DNA of 64,000 nucleotides from Ferruginibacter sp. (lineage in GTDB: Bacteria > Bacteroidota > Bacteroidia > Chitinophagales > Chitinophagaceae). The stretch lies in NCBI GenBank assembly GCA_014379625.1, contig JACMLJ010000095.1, positions 310,001 to 374,000 of the forward strand, written 5' to 3'. Below, piece by piece: positions 47,415 through 56,349 of this stretch (its first letter is position 1; every line of letters begins with the position of its first letter). Made by a program: the position numbers and the translations under genes. Below the pieces are notes generated by a model, which had not been told where the DNA came from, searched no databases, and worked only from the letters and a program-made list of their open reading frames with translations.

Positions 47415-48932
47415 ATGAAATTGCTATCCCCCGCTATATCACAACTAGCCCGCATGCGTTTCTGGCGTATAGAAAACTGGAGCAGGCACCCGGTAGCCGT
47501 GCAGCGGGAAGTACTACAGGAACTGGTAACGGCTGCACAGTACACGGAATTTGGGAAAAAATATAATTTTTCAAAACTTTTTACATTAAAGGAATTTAAA
47601 AAAAGCGTACCCATTCATGAGTATGATGATATAAAGCCATACATACTGCGCATGATGAATGGCGAAGAAAATATTTTATGGAATACACCCATTAACTGGT
47701 TTGCCAAAAGCAGTGGCACCACTTCTGATAAAAGCAAGTTCATTCCCATCAGTGAGGAAAGCCTGCAGGATAATCATTTTAAGGCATCCAAAGATGTATT
47801 GACCACTTACTACAACAATTTTCCGGGCAGCGATCTGCTGACTGGTAAAAGCCTTGTTATCGGCGGTAGCCACCAGCTACATAAAATGAATGAAGAAATT
47901 CAATGTGGCGATTTAAGCGCCGTATTGATGCAAAATACACCCTTCTGGGGCCAATGGTTGCGTACACCAGAATTAAGTATAGCCTTACTGGATGAATGGG
48001 AAAATAAAATAGAGCAACTGGCTAAGATTACGGCTGAAGAAAATGTAACCTCACTGGCCGGGGTGCCCACATGGACCTTGTTATTATTGAAGAGGATACT
48101 GGCGATCAAAGGAAAGGCTACCATCAAAGAAGTATGGCCCAACCTTGAATTATACATTAATGGTGGGGTATCGTTTATCCCTTACCGGGAGCAGTTCGAT
48201 AAAATTTTTGGCGGCAAAATCAATTACCTTGAAATATACAACGCAAGTGAAGGGTTCTTTGCCGGCCAGCAATCCCCCGAAGATGATGGGTTGTTGCTTT
48301 TTACAGAACATGGTATTTTTTACGAGTTCATGCCAATAGACCAATATGGAACTGAAAATCCTCAAACAATAGGTTTAAATGATGTGGTAACCGGAAAACA
48401 TTACGCATTGGTCATCAGTACAACAGGTGGGTTGTGGCGATATTTGATAGGCGATACAGTTATGTTTACTTCTATTAACCCCTATAAAATAAAAGTAACC
48501 GGGCGACTAAAACATTATATGAATGCTTTTGGCGAAGAAGTGATTGTAGACAATAGCGACAATGCCATTGCTGTTGCCGCCGTAAAAACAGGTGTGGTTG
48601 TAAATGACTATACTGCAGCCCCCGTTTATTTTAGTGAGCATTGTAATGGCGCGCATGAGTGGTTGATTGAATTTGATAAAACCCCGGATAATCTGCAATT
48701 GTTTATAACCGAATTAGACAACGCTCTTAAAAACTGTAACAGCGATTATGAAGCAAAACGTCATAAGGATATTGCCCTGGGTTTGCCGGTGGTTCATGCA
48801 CTACCTGCAGGTACATTTACCGAGTGGCTGCGCAGAAAAGGTAAATTGGGCGGCCAGCATAAAGTACCCCGCCTGAGCAACGAAAGAAAAATTGTAGAAG
48901 AAATACTTTTATTTGCAAATTTTGCCAAATAA
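47415..48932 (+). CDS. GH3-family acyl-acid amido synthetase-like protein
   Basis: 505 residues, complete. Motifs of the adenylate-forming GH3 fold: AKSSGTTSDKSKFIP (ATP loop, about 97-111), YNASEGFF (middle) and GLWRYLIGDTV, then the C-terminal KLGGQHKVPR. Plant members conjugate hormones to amino acids; the bacterial role is unknown, so acyl acid and amine are open. There is no signal peptide. The truncated copy at 1-1066 shares the same motifs, so the genome carries at least two paralogues within 47 kb. The neighbours lptB (upstream) and the DUF3667-like gene (downstream, 107-base gap) are co-directional and suggest an envelope or lipid context, which is only an inference. Confidence 0.9.
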   Translation: MKLLSPAISQLARMRFWRIENWSRHPVAVQREVLQELVTAAQYTEFGKKYNFSKLFTLKEFKKSVPIHEYDDIKPYILRMMNGEENILWNTPINWFAKSSGTTSDKSKFIPISEESLQDNHFKASKDVLTTYYNNFPGSDLLTGKSLVIGGSHQLHKMNEEIQCGDLSAVLMQNTPFWGQWLRTPELSIALLDEWENKIEQLAKITAEENVTSLAGVPTWTLLLLKRILAIKGKATIKEVWPNLELYINGGVSFIPYREQFDKIFGGKINYLEIYNASEGFFAGQQSPEDDGLLLFTEHGIFYEFMPIDQYGTENPQTIGLNDVVTGKHYALVISTTGGLWRYLIGDTVMFTSINPYKIKVTGRLKHYMNAFGEEVIVDNSDNAIAVAAVKTGVVVNDYTAAPVYFSEHCNGAHEWLIEFDKTPDNLQLFITELDNALKNCNSDYEAKRHKDIALGLPVVHALPAGTFTEWLRRKGKLGGQHKVPRLSNERKIVEEILLFANFAK

Positions 48933-49039
48933 ATATAGAGGAATTTACTACGGTTAGATAGCTCACCACATTCCACCCACGATTTTAAGGAAAGAAAGAG
49001 GTTAGTAGAAATGCTATCTTTAAAAAACAATCTTAATAA

Positions 49040-49984
49040 ATGAGTGAGCCCATTATCTCATGCAAAAACTGCGGCAACCAGTTTACAGGGAAATACTGCA
49101 ATAACTGTGGCGAAAAAGTTTATACGGTACATGACAAATCAGTGCTTCATTTTTTTGAGGAGGCTTTCCATTTTATTACTCATTTTGAAGGCACATTTTT
49201 TAATACACTCAAAACAATTTTTTCCAAACCCGGCAAACTTTCACTGGATTATTGCAATGGCCTGAGGAAAAAATATTTCAAGCCCTTGCCTTTTTTTATG
49301 TTACTGGTGGTGCTTTACCTGATCTTTCCCATATTTACCGGACTGAATATGCCATTTAAATATTACCTCAGTAAAGACACTTATGCCAGCAGGGTAACAA
49401 CAAAAAAAACTGGCTTTAACATAGATAGTATACTAACCACCATTAATATTGCAGTGGAGGCCAGGAATTTTAAATCAAAAAACGAAGCTAATATTTACTG
49501 GATAAAATATGCTGATTCCATTGCAAAATCATTACCTGAGCTGACAAGAGTTGAAGCTACATTCAATAAAAAATCCGAAAAAACCTCTAAGTTATTATTG
49601 CTCATCCTCCTTCCTTTAACGGCCATTGTTTTGAGCTTGCTGTCCATCCGGAAGCGCCGGTATTTTTTTGACCAACTTGTATTGTCAACAGAGATCAATT
49701 CGTTTTACCTTCTCTTCAGTTTTTTTATAATGCCTTTACTAATAACTATTTGTTATAAACTGTTTCCGCAAACAGCACAACAGGTATTAACAGACAGCAG
49801 CATTGGCTTTTTTTCCTATACGGTAATTGGCTTTTTTTCGGCCATCGCCTTCCGCCAATTTTATAACGACAGGCGGTGGTGGTCTGTCATCAAAGCCATC
49901 TTCGTTATATTTGCCCATTATTTTATAGTGCATTTAATCTATAAATTTATTTTATTTGCATTCACGTTTTATTTATCTACCTAA
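49040..49984 (+). CDS. DUF3667-like membrane protein with N-terminal zinc ribbon
   Basis: 314 residues. The N-terminus is a zinc ribbon (C8/C11 in SCKNCGNQF and a second CNNC pair about ten residues on). A conserved HFITHFEGTFFNTLKTIFSKPG segment, typical of DUF3667, precedes four or five transmembrane helices in the rest (MLLVVLYLIFPIF; LLLILLPLTAIVLSLLSI; later hydrophobic stretches). The function is unknown. The gene ends 9 bases before fabG, so the two are probably co-transcribed. Confidence 0.82.
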   Translation: MSEPIISCKNCGNQFTGKYCNNCGEKVYTVHDKSVLHFFEEAFHFITHFEGTFFNTLKTIFSKPGKLSLDYCNGLRKKYFKPLPFFMLLVVLYLIFPIFTGLNMPFKYYLSKDTYASRVTTKKTGFNIDSILTTINIAVEARNFKSKNEANIYWIKYADSIAKSLPELTRVEATFNKKSEKTSKLLLLILLPLTAIVLSLLSIRKRRYFFDQLVLSTEINSFYLLFSFFIMPLLITICYKLFPQTAQQVLTDSSIGFFSYTVIGFFSAIAFRQFYNDRRWWSVIKAIFVIFAHYFIVHLIYKFILFAFTFYLST

Positions 49985-49993
49985 AAAATCAGC

Positions 49994-50749
49994 ATGAAAT
50001 TACTTGCATCAAAAACAGCCATTGTTACCGGTGCCGCCCGTGGTATTGGCGAAGCCATCGCTATAAAATTCGCGGAACAGGGCGCCAATGTTGCTTTTAC
50101 CTATGTGAGCAATGGCAGCACTGAAAAAGCAACCGCATTGGAACAAAAATTAATTGCATTGGGTGTAAAAGCAAAAGCCTTCCAAACCAATGCAGGCGAT
50201 TATGCGGCCTGTGAAATTTTTGTAAATGATGTGCTGAAAGAATTTGGACAAATTGATGTTTGTGTAAATAACGCGGGAATTTCAAAAGACAATTTATTGC
50301 TGCGAATGACACCAGAACAATGGGACGAAGTGATGCAAACCAATCTTAAAAGTGTGTTTAATATGACAAAGCAGGTAATACGACCGATGATGAAAGCAAA
50401 AACGGGAAGTATTATCAATATGAGTAGTGTAATTGGTGAAATGGGTAATGCAGGGCAAAGTAGCTATGCCGCAAGCAAAGCCGGTGTAATTGGTTTTACC
50501 AAAAGCATCGCAAAAGAACTGGGCAGCCGTAATATACGTTGCAATGCAATAGCGCCGGGCTTTATTGAAACGGATATGACCGGTTATTTAAAAGATGGCG
50601 AAGGCGCTGATAAATATAAGGCCGGCATTCCATTAGGAAGATTTGGCACTACAGATGATATTGCAGATGTTGCTTTATTCCTGGCTGGTAGCTCCAGCAG
50701 TTATATGACCGGCCAAGTGCTCAGCGTTTGCGGAGGATTAAACATTTAA
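49994..50749 (+). CDS. fabG: 3-oxoacyl-[acyl-carrier-protein] reductase
   Basis: 251 residues, short-chain dehydrogenase. NADPH-binding TGAARGIGEAIA, NNAGIS, the catalytic Ser in IINMSSVIG and the YxxxK in SYAASKAG are present, and the tail SSSYMTGQVLSVCGG matches FabG. It reduces 3-oxoacyl-ACP in fatty acid synthesis. A broader SDR role cannot be excluded because no other fab genes are near. It is convergent with dabB, 60 bases apart. Confidence 0.9.
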   Translation: MKLLASKTAIVTGAARGIGEAIAIKFAEQGANVAFTYVSNGSTEKATALEQKLIALGVKAKAFQTNAGDYAACEIFVNDVLKEFGQIDVCVNNAGISKDNLLLRMTPEQWDEVMQTNLKSVFNMTKQVIRPMMKAKTGSIINMSSVIGEMGNAGQSSYAASKAGVIGFTKSIAKELGSRNIRCNAIAPGFIETDMTGYLKDGEGADKYKAGIPLGRFGTTDDIADVALFLAGSSSSYMTGQVLSVCGGLNI

Positions 50750-50809
50750 TCATATAACGACAAGCTAAAAAGCCGACTTAAACCCCGGATCATCTTTTTC
50801 TTAATATTT

Positions 50810-52666
50810 TTATGAACTTCGGAAAGCCACCGGGTGATTTAATTTTTTATGCGGCCCCATAAAAATACGCAGTAAAATACGAAAAGCCGACAGCTCAATA
50901 AATAAAAGACATAGTCCCATTAAAATAATTAATGCGCCCTGGCTGCTTTCAATATAGGTAAACAGCACATCAATTCCAATAAATGCAGCCGTTACCGGAA
51001 AGCCGAGCATACCAATCACGGCAAACAAAAATAACAGGCCCGTTGTTTCCTGTTCATACACATAACCATGGTATTGGTTTAGTGAAATATCATTGTCGAT
51101 GGCTTTTATTTTTTGCAAACAATAATACCCCAGTAAAAAAGCCGGCAAAATTCCGCTTACATAAAAGATGATCTCTATTGAGTTGATATGGGTAGTATTC
51201 AACAATACAGCAGCTATTATAAACATATGCGCTATCAACAAATATGCCCATGCTTTTAAAGCAGATTGCCGGTAAGAAAAAGCAAAAAGAATAACCGCCA
51301 ACGCAATACCCATTACAATAAGTGGCAATGCACCGCCTGAAGATGGAATACTATTTTGATAAGTATAACCAATAGTCAAAAGTGCAAGACCGGTAAAAGC
51401 CAGTATCCCAATAAAGATACTGGATTGTAAAAATTGCAACTGTTTTCCCAGCCATTTAAAGGGGCTCCATAAATAAGTAAACATTATGCTGTCTAAATTC
51501 CATTCTTTAATGCCCAGCATGTATAAGGATGCTTTTATTTTTGATATGGGTTTTTGCTCAGGAGGGGTGTAATGAAAATACTGATGGTGTACCAGGTAGT
51601 TTAATACTGATGGCGAAACCAGCAACTGGTAAGTTCTTAAAAAAGCATTACCTGCAAAATGTACCAGTACCAGCCAATGCCAGCCTATGGCTACTTCAAT
51701 AAACATCAAACCTATTTGTGCCGCAGACGAATATGCAATTTGTGTTTTAACCGTTGGCTGCACCCTTGCAATAAAAGTGGCAACAATTGCTGTTGTTGCA
51801 CCAATAATGATGATGACGATTTTTGCCCACAACATATCCTCCCAAAAAGGATGCGTACGCAGCAGTAAAAAAACGCCGATATGTACACTCAGCGAACCGT
51901 AGAAAATGGCAGAAGAAGCAGTGGGGCCTTCCATAGCCCTCGGCAGCCAGGCAGTGAAAGGGAACTGCGCCGATTTAATGGCGGCGGGCAATATCATCAT
52001 GCAAACAATAAATACAGCCATACCCGCATGACCGGATTGAATGGCCATATTTTTTGCTTCGCCTAATTTATCGAATGTAATATTCTGGTGTGTAAGGTGA
52101 TGCATCATCCACATGCAAAGCATTAACGACACATCGCTTATACGATAGTAAGAAATCGCTTTGAACGCATTTTTTACAGGCAGGTACCGGTTACGGTAAA
52201 ACGCTATGAGTAAAAAAGAGCAAACACCTTTTATCTCCCATCCTATAAAAAGGGTTTCAAAATTACCGGATAAAATGATAAAATTATACCCTGCAGCAAA
52301 CAACAGGATGGTATTGAAAAAGCGTTTATAGCCTTCGTCGCGGTGCATATAATATTTACTGAAAGTAGCCACCAGGAAGAATAACAAAGCCCCCACAATG
52401 CTGAACACGGCTGTTACCTCATCATAAAATAATTCAAAGGCAAATACAAAATGGTCAGTCTGGTAAAGCGTTGCCAGGTGATAGCTAACCGGTTGAAGTC
52501 CATTCCATATCCACCACACTGCAAAGGAAAGGGACACTATTATATACAATACTTTGGTAAACCTTACAATACTTGCAATGGCCCTTTCACTTTTGTTTTG
52601 CCAGAACAGGCTTACCAGGAATGCCAGGAATGGTATGGCAATAAATAATACGAGTAGTTGGTTCAT
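50810..52666 (-). CDS. dabB: DabB: NuoL-like membrane subunit of the DAB inorganic-carbon uptake complex
   Basis: 618 residues from the ATG at 52666; a start at 52696 would only add ten unconserved residues. It has about 14-16 transmembrane helices and NuoL/antiporter motifs: PTASSAIFYGSLSVHIGVFLLLR, ATFIARVQPTVKTQIAYSSAAQIG, WEIKGVCSFLLI. It lacks the complex I neighbours, and the dabA gene upstream on the same strand identifies it as DabB, which couples a cation or proton gradient to CO2 hydration by DabA. It is the last gene of the block. Confidence 0.9.
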   Translation of the reverse strand: MNQLLVLFIAIPFLAFLVSLFWQNKSERAIASIVRFTKVLYIIVSLSFAVWWIWNGLQPVSYHLATLYQTDHFVFAFELFYDEVTAVFSIVGALLFFLVATFSKYYMHRDEGYKRFFNTILLFAAGYNFIILSGNFETLFIGWEIKGVCSFLLIAFYRNRYLPVKNAFKAISYYRISDVSLMLCMWMMHHLTHQNITFDKLGEAKNMAIQSGHAGMAVFIVCMMILPAAIKSAQFPFTAWLPRAMEGPTASSAIFYGSLSVHIGVFLLLRTHPFWEDMLWAKIVIIIIGATTAIVATFIARVQPTVKTQIAYSSAAQIGLMFIEVAIGWHWLVLVHFAGNAFLRTYQLLVSPSVLNYLVHHQYFHYTPPEQKPISKIKASLYMLGIKEWNLDSIMFTYLWSPFKWLGKQLQFLQSSIFIGILAFTGLALLTIGYTYQNSIPSSGGALPLIVMGIALAVILFAFSYRQSALKAWAYLLIAHMFIIAAVLLNTTHINSIEIIFYVSGILPAFLLGYYCLQKIKAIDNDISLNQYHGYVYEQETTGLLFLFAVIGMLGFPVTAAFIGIDVLFTYIESSQGALIILMGLCLLFIELSAFRILLRIFMGPHKKLNHPVAFRSS

Positions 52667-52696
52667 ATAGTTTTTTTTGTCCCGGCAGTAAGGCAA

Positions 52697-52871
52697 TGAG
52701 CGAAGTCGAATTGTGAACGAAGTCGAATTTTAAGCATCACTGTTGCATCCCTGTCTGCCTGCACCCGCCTGAACGGGTCTTGCACACTAGGTCCTTTTGT
52801 ACTGTATACCTTTGGTCAACTTTAATTACGTTTTAATTTCATAAAGGGATAAATTCCCGGTAATCCCCACT
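52697..52871. other. dabA-dabB gap
   Basis: 175 bases between two co-directional genes, longer than a typical operon spacer. It contains a 12-bp direct repeat (listed separately) and otherwise nothing recognisable. Confidence 0.4.
52701..52729. repeat. Direct repeat CGAAGTCGAATT, two copies
   Basis: CGAAGTCGAATT at 52701-52712 and again at 52718-52729. The word GAGCGAAGTCGAA (complement TTCGACTTCGCTC) is a dispersed intergenic sequence I remember from many Bacteroidota genomes; that recollection is not checked here. Confidence 0.55.
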
Positions 52872-55454
52872 TTATGGGACTGGGGTCAGTAAATACACGG
52901 GTAAATTTTCTTCCGTTGCATGCACAATATGATTCGTTTCCATCTCCTTCGCCCCTTCGATAAATTGTTCCATATTATGGATGGTCCCTATTTCACTGGC
53001 ATTGGTGATGGGTTCATATTTTTCAAATGCCCCGTTTTTAAAATAATAAAACTGCTTTTCTTCCGGGTGCAGCGCTACAATATGTACCCACTCATTATTA
53101 TACCATTCAAACACTTCCGGCGAAGACTGGATAGCTTTCAAAACAATGGCCGGTTGGTGTTCAACAATAACCATTAAACGCACAGGGTCGTGCACTTCTA
53201 TCATTTGCCAGGGCAGGCCGGGCCGTAAATCACCATCGCTGCTGTTGGCCACACCAAACAAACCCATTACATTATGCGGGAGCTTGGTGCCCGCGCCAAC
53301 CTTAATATTATCTACCCTTGAAAAATAATATTCCAGGTTAATACCGCCGCAAACCAAACCGATGGGCCGCATTACTGCTGAAAGAATGGTTCCGTTGGGG
53401 TCGGTGGTATAATCGTAACTGTTTAGAAAAGCACGCCGGTCTAAAAACAAACCTTTGGTTAGCTGCCTGCGGCCAATGATGGCCAGGGTATTAGTGCCAT
53501 GCCCCAACTCCGGCCTTGGCTCAAACAAAGAAACCGAACGGCTGTGAATAGCTTTGCGTACCTGCTCCAACTCCTGCTTGGTATTGATCGATGCAAATCG
53601 CCTGCTGCGTTCTTTTGCATTCAGGTTTAACGCCGTTTCAAAATTTTGTATGTTAATGAAATGTTTTTTTGAGTTGTCTTCGCTCAATACATGTTCATCG
53701 TAATAATCCACTACATCCGCCGCCGTATCATGCATACTTCCCACAAACTGTGTGGCAACAGGGATTATAATTCCTTTTTGCGCTAATAGCTCTCTTACCT
53801 TTTGGTGATTTAATATATAAGCCTGCGTTCTTGCATTGGTAGCCCCGGGCCTTCCACTGCAGGCGCCACAATCATGTGCGCCGTGGTGCGGATTGTTGGC
53901 GCTGCTGCTTCCATGCGACACAATATAAACAATTGGGGCAAAATGTTGAACCAGGCCAATGCCCCGTAAAAAACCTTCGCCCCTTGTAACCATTTCATCA
54001 AGGGTATACCCAATCTGTAATCCATTCTCGATATCAGCCGGATTTTTATTTTCAATACTAAGTGTTGATTGTTTATCCATATGCCCGTAAGCATTTGAAA
54101 TGGCCGGGCTCATTGCAGGGCGAAACAGCATTTGTATTTTTTTTGCAAAGGCCCAAAAACCAAAACCGATGCTTAAGAAAAACCCTGATATAACCCCATG
54201 TGTATATTTAGTATAAATCAGTTCTTCCTTTCTAAGCGTTTTTGCATCAGACTCCTTGATCAGGTATTTGGGTGTTACGGGTGCCGGGCAAAGTTTATCA
54301 TAAAACTTACTGCCCTGTTGCTGAAAATAAAACTCTACACCAAAAAAACCCGGAGCGCCAAAGGTTTCAGCGCTTTTGTCAACTGCCTCAATGTGACGAC
54401 GGATAGAGTCTTCCCGCTCATCAATGCAGAAGATGGCCTGAAGGGAGGGCCCCACTTTGGCCTGTTTTGACGGAGCCTCCGCATCGGTGTGTGTGGGGGC
54501 TGCCAGTAATATCCCCTTCAATACCGAATCATAATAGCTCCATTCAAATGCTTCCTGCCAGAGTTGTATTACTTCCGCCAGTTCTGTCTTAGGCAAATCG
54601 GCCATTAAATCAACGGGCGGCGCAGCAACATTAACGGTTAGGGGCTGCCATTTAGTACCCAGTTCATAATTTAATGCATCCAGCTCCATCAATAATTCAA
54701 AGGCCACCAGTTCTTTAAAGCTGATCTTTTTATTATCGAGCAATGTTTGTGGATTATCCTCCAACGCGCTTATAAAGCCACTCCAGCCAGGGTGGGCAAA
54801 ATGCTGATCAAATAAATATTGCTCAAAGTATTCCTCATTACCAACAACGGTCTTCAGCAATTCAGTTATTGAATAATTACCCGATAAAAATTGTTCCCTT
54901 ACCTTCTTCGTCTTAAAGAAACTGACGAAACTGTTTTGCTCCAGTTCTTTTATACTTTCAGTAAAACTCCTGTTAGCAAATGGGAATATTTCAACCGCAA
55001 TACCCTGGTCTAAAAAGCCACAAAGGATGCGAAACAGCCGTGGATGTACTTTATTATCTAAATCCAGGTGATACAGTTCTTTCCACAGCTTACGCAATTG
55101 CCCAATCCGCGGCTGGTTAATGGTATCGTATTCTTTTTCCAGCAGTTTCTCTTTCCAGCCGATAGCTATCGGCCCTGCTGCACTACCCGTTTTTCCCGCA
55201 ATTAGCTTTTGTAATATATCTTCCCGGATGCGACCACTTTTGTACAGTTCCCTGTATTCCGGCAATTGCAAATGCACCTGGAAACCGAAAATTTTTGATG
55301 CCTTAAAAATGGCATCAAAAAATTTCATGTGCTGAAAAGCGTGTAGAGAATTATGATGAATAAAGTCTTTCAAAGCCTGCTGTGAAGGCAAAAAATGCTT
55401 TAACTCATGCAATGCGTGTGCTTCATCAAAATCAATAGGGTTAGTTTGCTGCAT
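52872..55454 (-). CDS. dabA: DabA: DUF2309 subunit of the DAB inorganic-carbon uptake complex
   Basis: 860 residues, the normal size. It is related to beta carbonic anhydrases: zinc ligands C343 and D345 (IFCIDERED), H514 (YIVSHGSSS) and C529 (HDCGACSGRPG). DabA-DabB pairs hydrate CO2 to bicarbonate on the cytoplasmic side in an energy-coupled way and so concentrate inorganic carbon. Downstream after 205 bases is dabB; upstream after 19 bases is the carbonic anhydrase, so the three belong together. The protein is soluble or peripheral, with no signal peptide. Confidence 0.93.
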   Translation of the reverse strand: MQQTNPIDFDEAHALHELKHFLPSQQALKDFIHHNSLHAFQHMKFFDAIFKASKIFGFQVHLQLPEYRELYKSGRIREDILQKLIAGKTGSAAGPIAIGWKEKLLEKEYDTINQPRIGQLRKLWKELYHLDLDNKVHPRLFRILCGFLDQGIAVEIFPFANRSFTESIKELEQNSFVSFFKTKKVREQFLSGNYSITELLKTVVGNEEYFEQYLFDQHFAHPGWSGFISALEDNPQTLLDNKKISFKELVAFELLMELDALNYELGTKWQPLTVNVAAPPVDLMADLPKTELAEVIQLWQEAFEWSYYDSVLKGILLAAPTHTDAEAPSKQAKVGPSLQAIFCIDEREDSIRRHIEAVDKSAETFGAPGFFGVEFYFQQQGSKFYDKLCPAPVTPKYLIKESDAKTLRKEELIYTKYTHGVISGFFLSIGFGFWAFAKKIQMLFRPAMSPAISNAYGHMDKQSTLSIENKNPADIENGLQIGYTLDEMVTRGEGFLRGIGLVQHFAPIVYIVSHGSSSANNPHHGAHDCGACSGRPGATNARTQAYILNHQKVRELLAQKGIIIPVATQFVGSMHDTAADVVDYYDEHVLSEDNSKKHFINIQNFETALNLNAKERSRRFASINTKQELEQVRKAIHSRSVSLFEPRPELGHGTNTLAIIGRRQLTKGLFLDRRAFLNSYDYTTDPNGTILSAVMRPIGLVCGGINLEYYFSRVDNIKVGAGTKLPHNVMGLFGVANSSDGDLRPGLPWQMIEVHDPVRLMVIVEHQPAIVLKAIQSSPEVFEWYNNEWVHIVALHPEEKQFYYFKNGAFEKYEPITNASEIGTIHNMEQFIEGAKEMETNHIVHATEENLPVYLLTPVP

Positions 55455-55473
55455 AATTATTATTTGTAAAAAG

Positions 55474-56217
55474 TCAACGGCTTGACTTTACCCGTTGGAT
55501 CTTAGGCTTTGCTGCCACTTTTTTTAAAGGCAACTTTACCACGGGAACAGTAGATTTATTTACCGGTGCTTTAGTTTTTGTTCCGTTAATACTAAACCTG
55601 TAAATGCTGTCAATATCATCCTGTCCATCATGTATCACGCTAAGGTCTTTTATTAACCCATCATTTAATCCATATACCCAACCATGTAAATGCAGTTCCC
55701 TTTTACTCCAGGCTTCCTGAACTATAGTTGTCTTCGCGAGGTTGCGTACCTGTTCAATTACATTTAGTTCTGAAAGGCGGTTTGATCTTTCATCTTTATC
55801 AGCTATTGCCAACAGTTCATCTTCATTTTTATGATACACATCTTTAATATTCCGCAGCCAGTTATCTACAAAACCGTGGTAGGTATTTGTCATCGCTGCT
55901 TTTATACCGCCACAGCCATAGTGCCCGCAAACAATAATGTGTTTTACCTCTAAATATTTTACAGCATACTCCAATACACTTAGTAAGTTAGTATCGGTGT
56001 GCACCACCAGGTTGGCAATATTGCGGTGTACGAAAATTTCGCCGCTTTGCGTACTGGTAATTTCATTGCTGGGTACGCGGCTGTCGCTGCACCCTATCCA
56101 TAAATATTCAGGCGTTTGGCCCTTTGATAATTTTTCAAAATATTCAGGGTCCTTAAACTTTTTTGTTTCCGCGTATATTTTATTTCCCTGTATTAGTTTT
56201 TGATATGATTTTTCCAT
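55474..56217 (-). CDS. can: Beta-class carbonic anhydrase
   Basis: 247 residues. Zinc and active-site residues: C43, D45 and R47 (WIGCSDSRVPS), H99 and C102 (VCGHYGCGG). It interconverts CO2 and bicarbonate in the cytoplasm. The last 30 residues are a Lys/Val-rich basic tail (KSTVPVVKLPLKKVAAKPK) not needed for catalysis. It ends 19 bases before dabA, so the pair is surely co-transcribed. sulP lies upstream across a 132-base gap that contains a hairpin. Confidence 0.95.
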   Translation of the reverse strand: MEKSYQKLIQGNKIYAETKKFKDPEYFEKLSKGQTPEYLWIGCSDSRVPSNEITSTQSGEIFVHRNIANLVVHTDTNLLSVLEYAVKYLEVKHIIVCGHYGCGGIKAAMTNTYHGFVDNWLRNIKDVYHKNEDELLAIADKDERSNRLSELNVIEQVRNLAKTTIVQEAWSKRELHLHGWVYGLNDGLIKDLSVIHDGQDDIDSIYRFSINGTKTKAPVNKSTVPVVKLPLKKVAAKPKIQRVKSSR

Positions 56218-56289
56218 TATAATTTTTTTTAAATAGATTATTAATTAAATGCTGTTCGGTTTATTAAACCAATGCTAGATTTCAAATTT

Positions 56290-56313
56290 TGCCTGTTTAT
56301 TTTATAACAGGCA
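56290..56313. other. 8-bp perfect hairpin between sulP and the carbonic anhydrase gene
   Basis: TGCCTGTT (56290-56297) pairs with AACAGGCA (56306-56313) around an 8-base AT loop. On the minus strand there is no T-run after it. It may be a processing or attenuation site that lets sulP and can be expressed at different levels. Confidence 0.5.
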
Positions 56314-56349
56314 CTTTTTAAATACTCAAATATTAATGCCCAACTCAAA

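Noticed and set aside
50810-52666. Possible NADH dehydrogenase subunit L (complex I)
   Set aside because: No other nuo genes are present and the gene sits next to dabA, so DabB is the better call.
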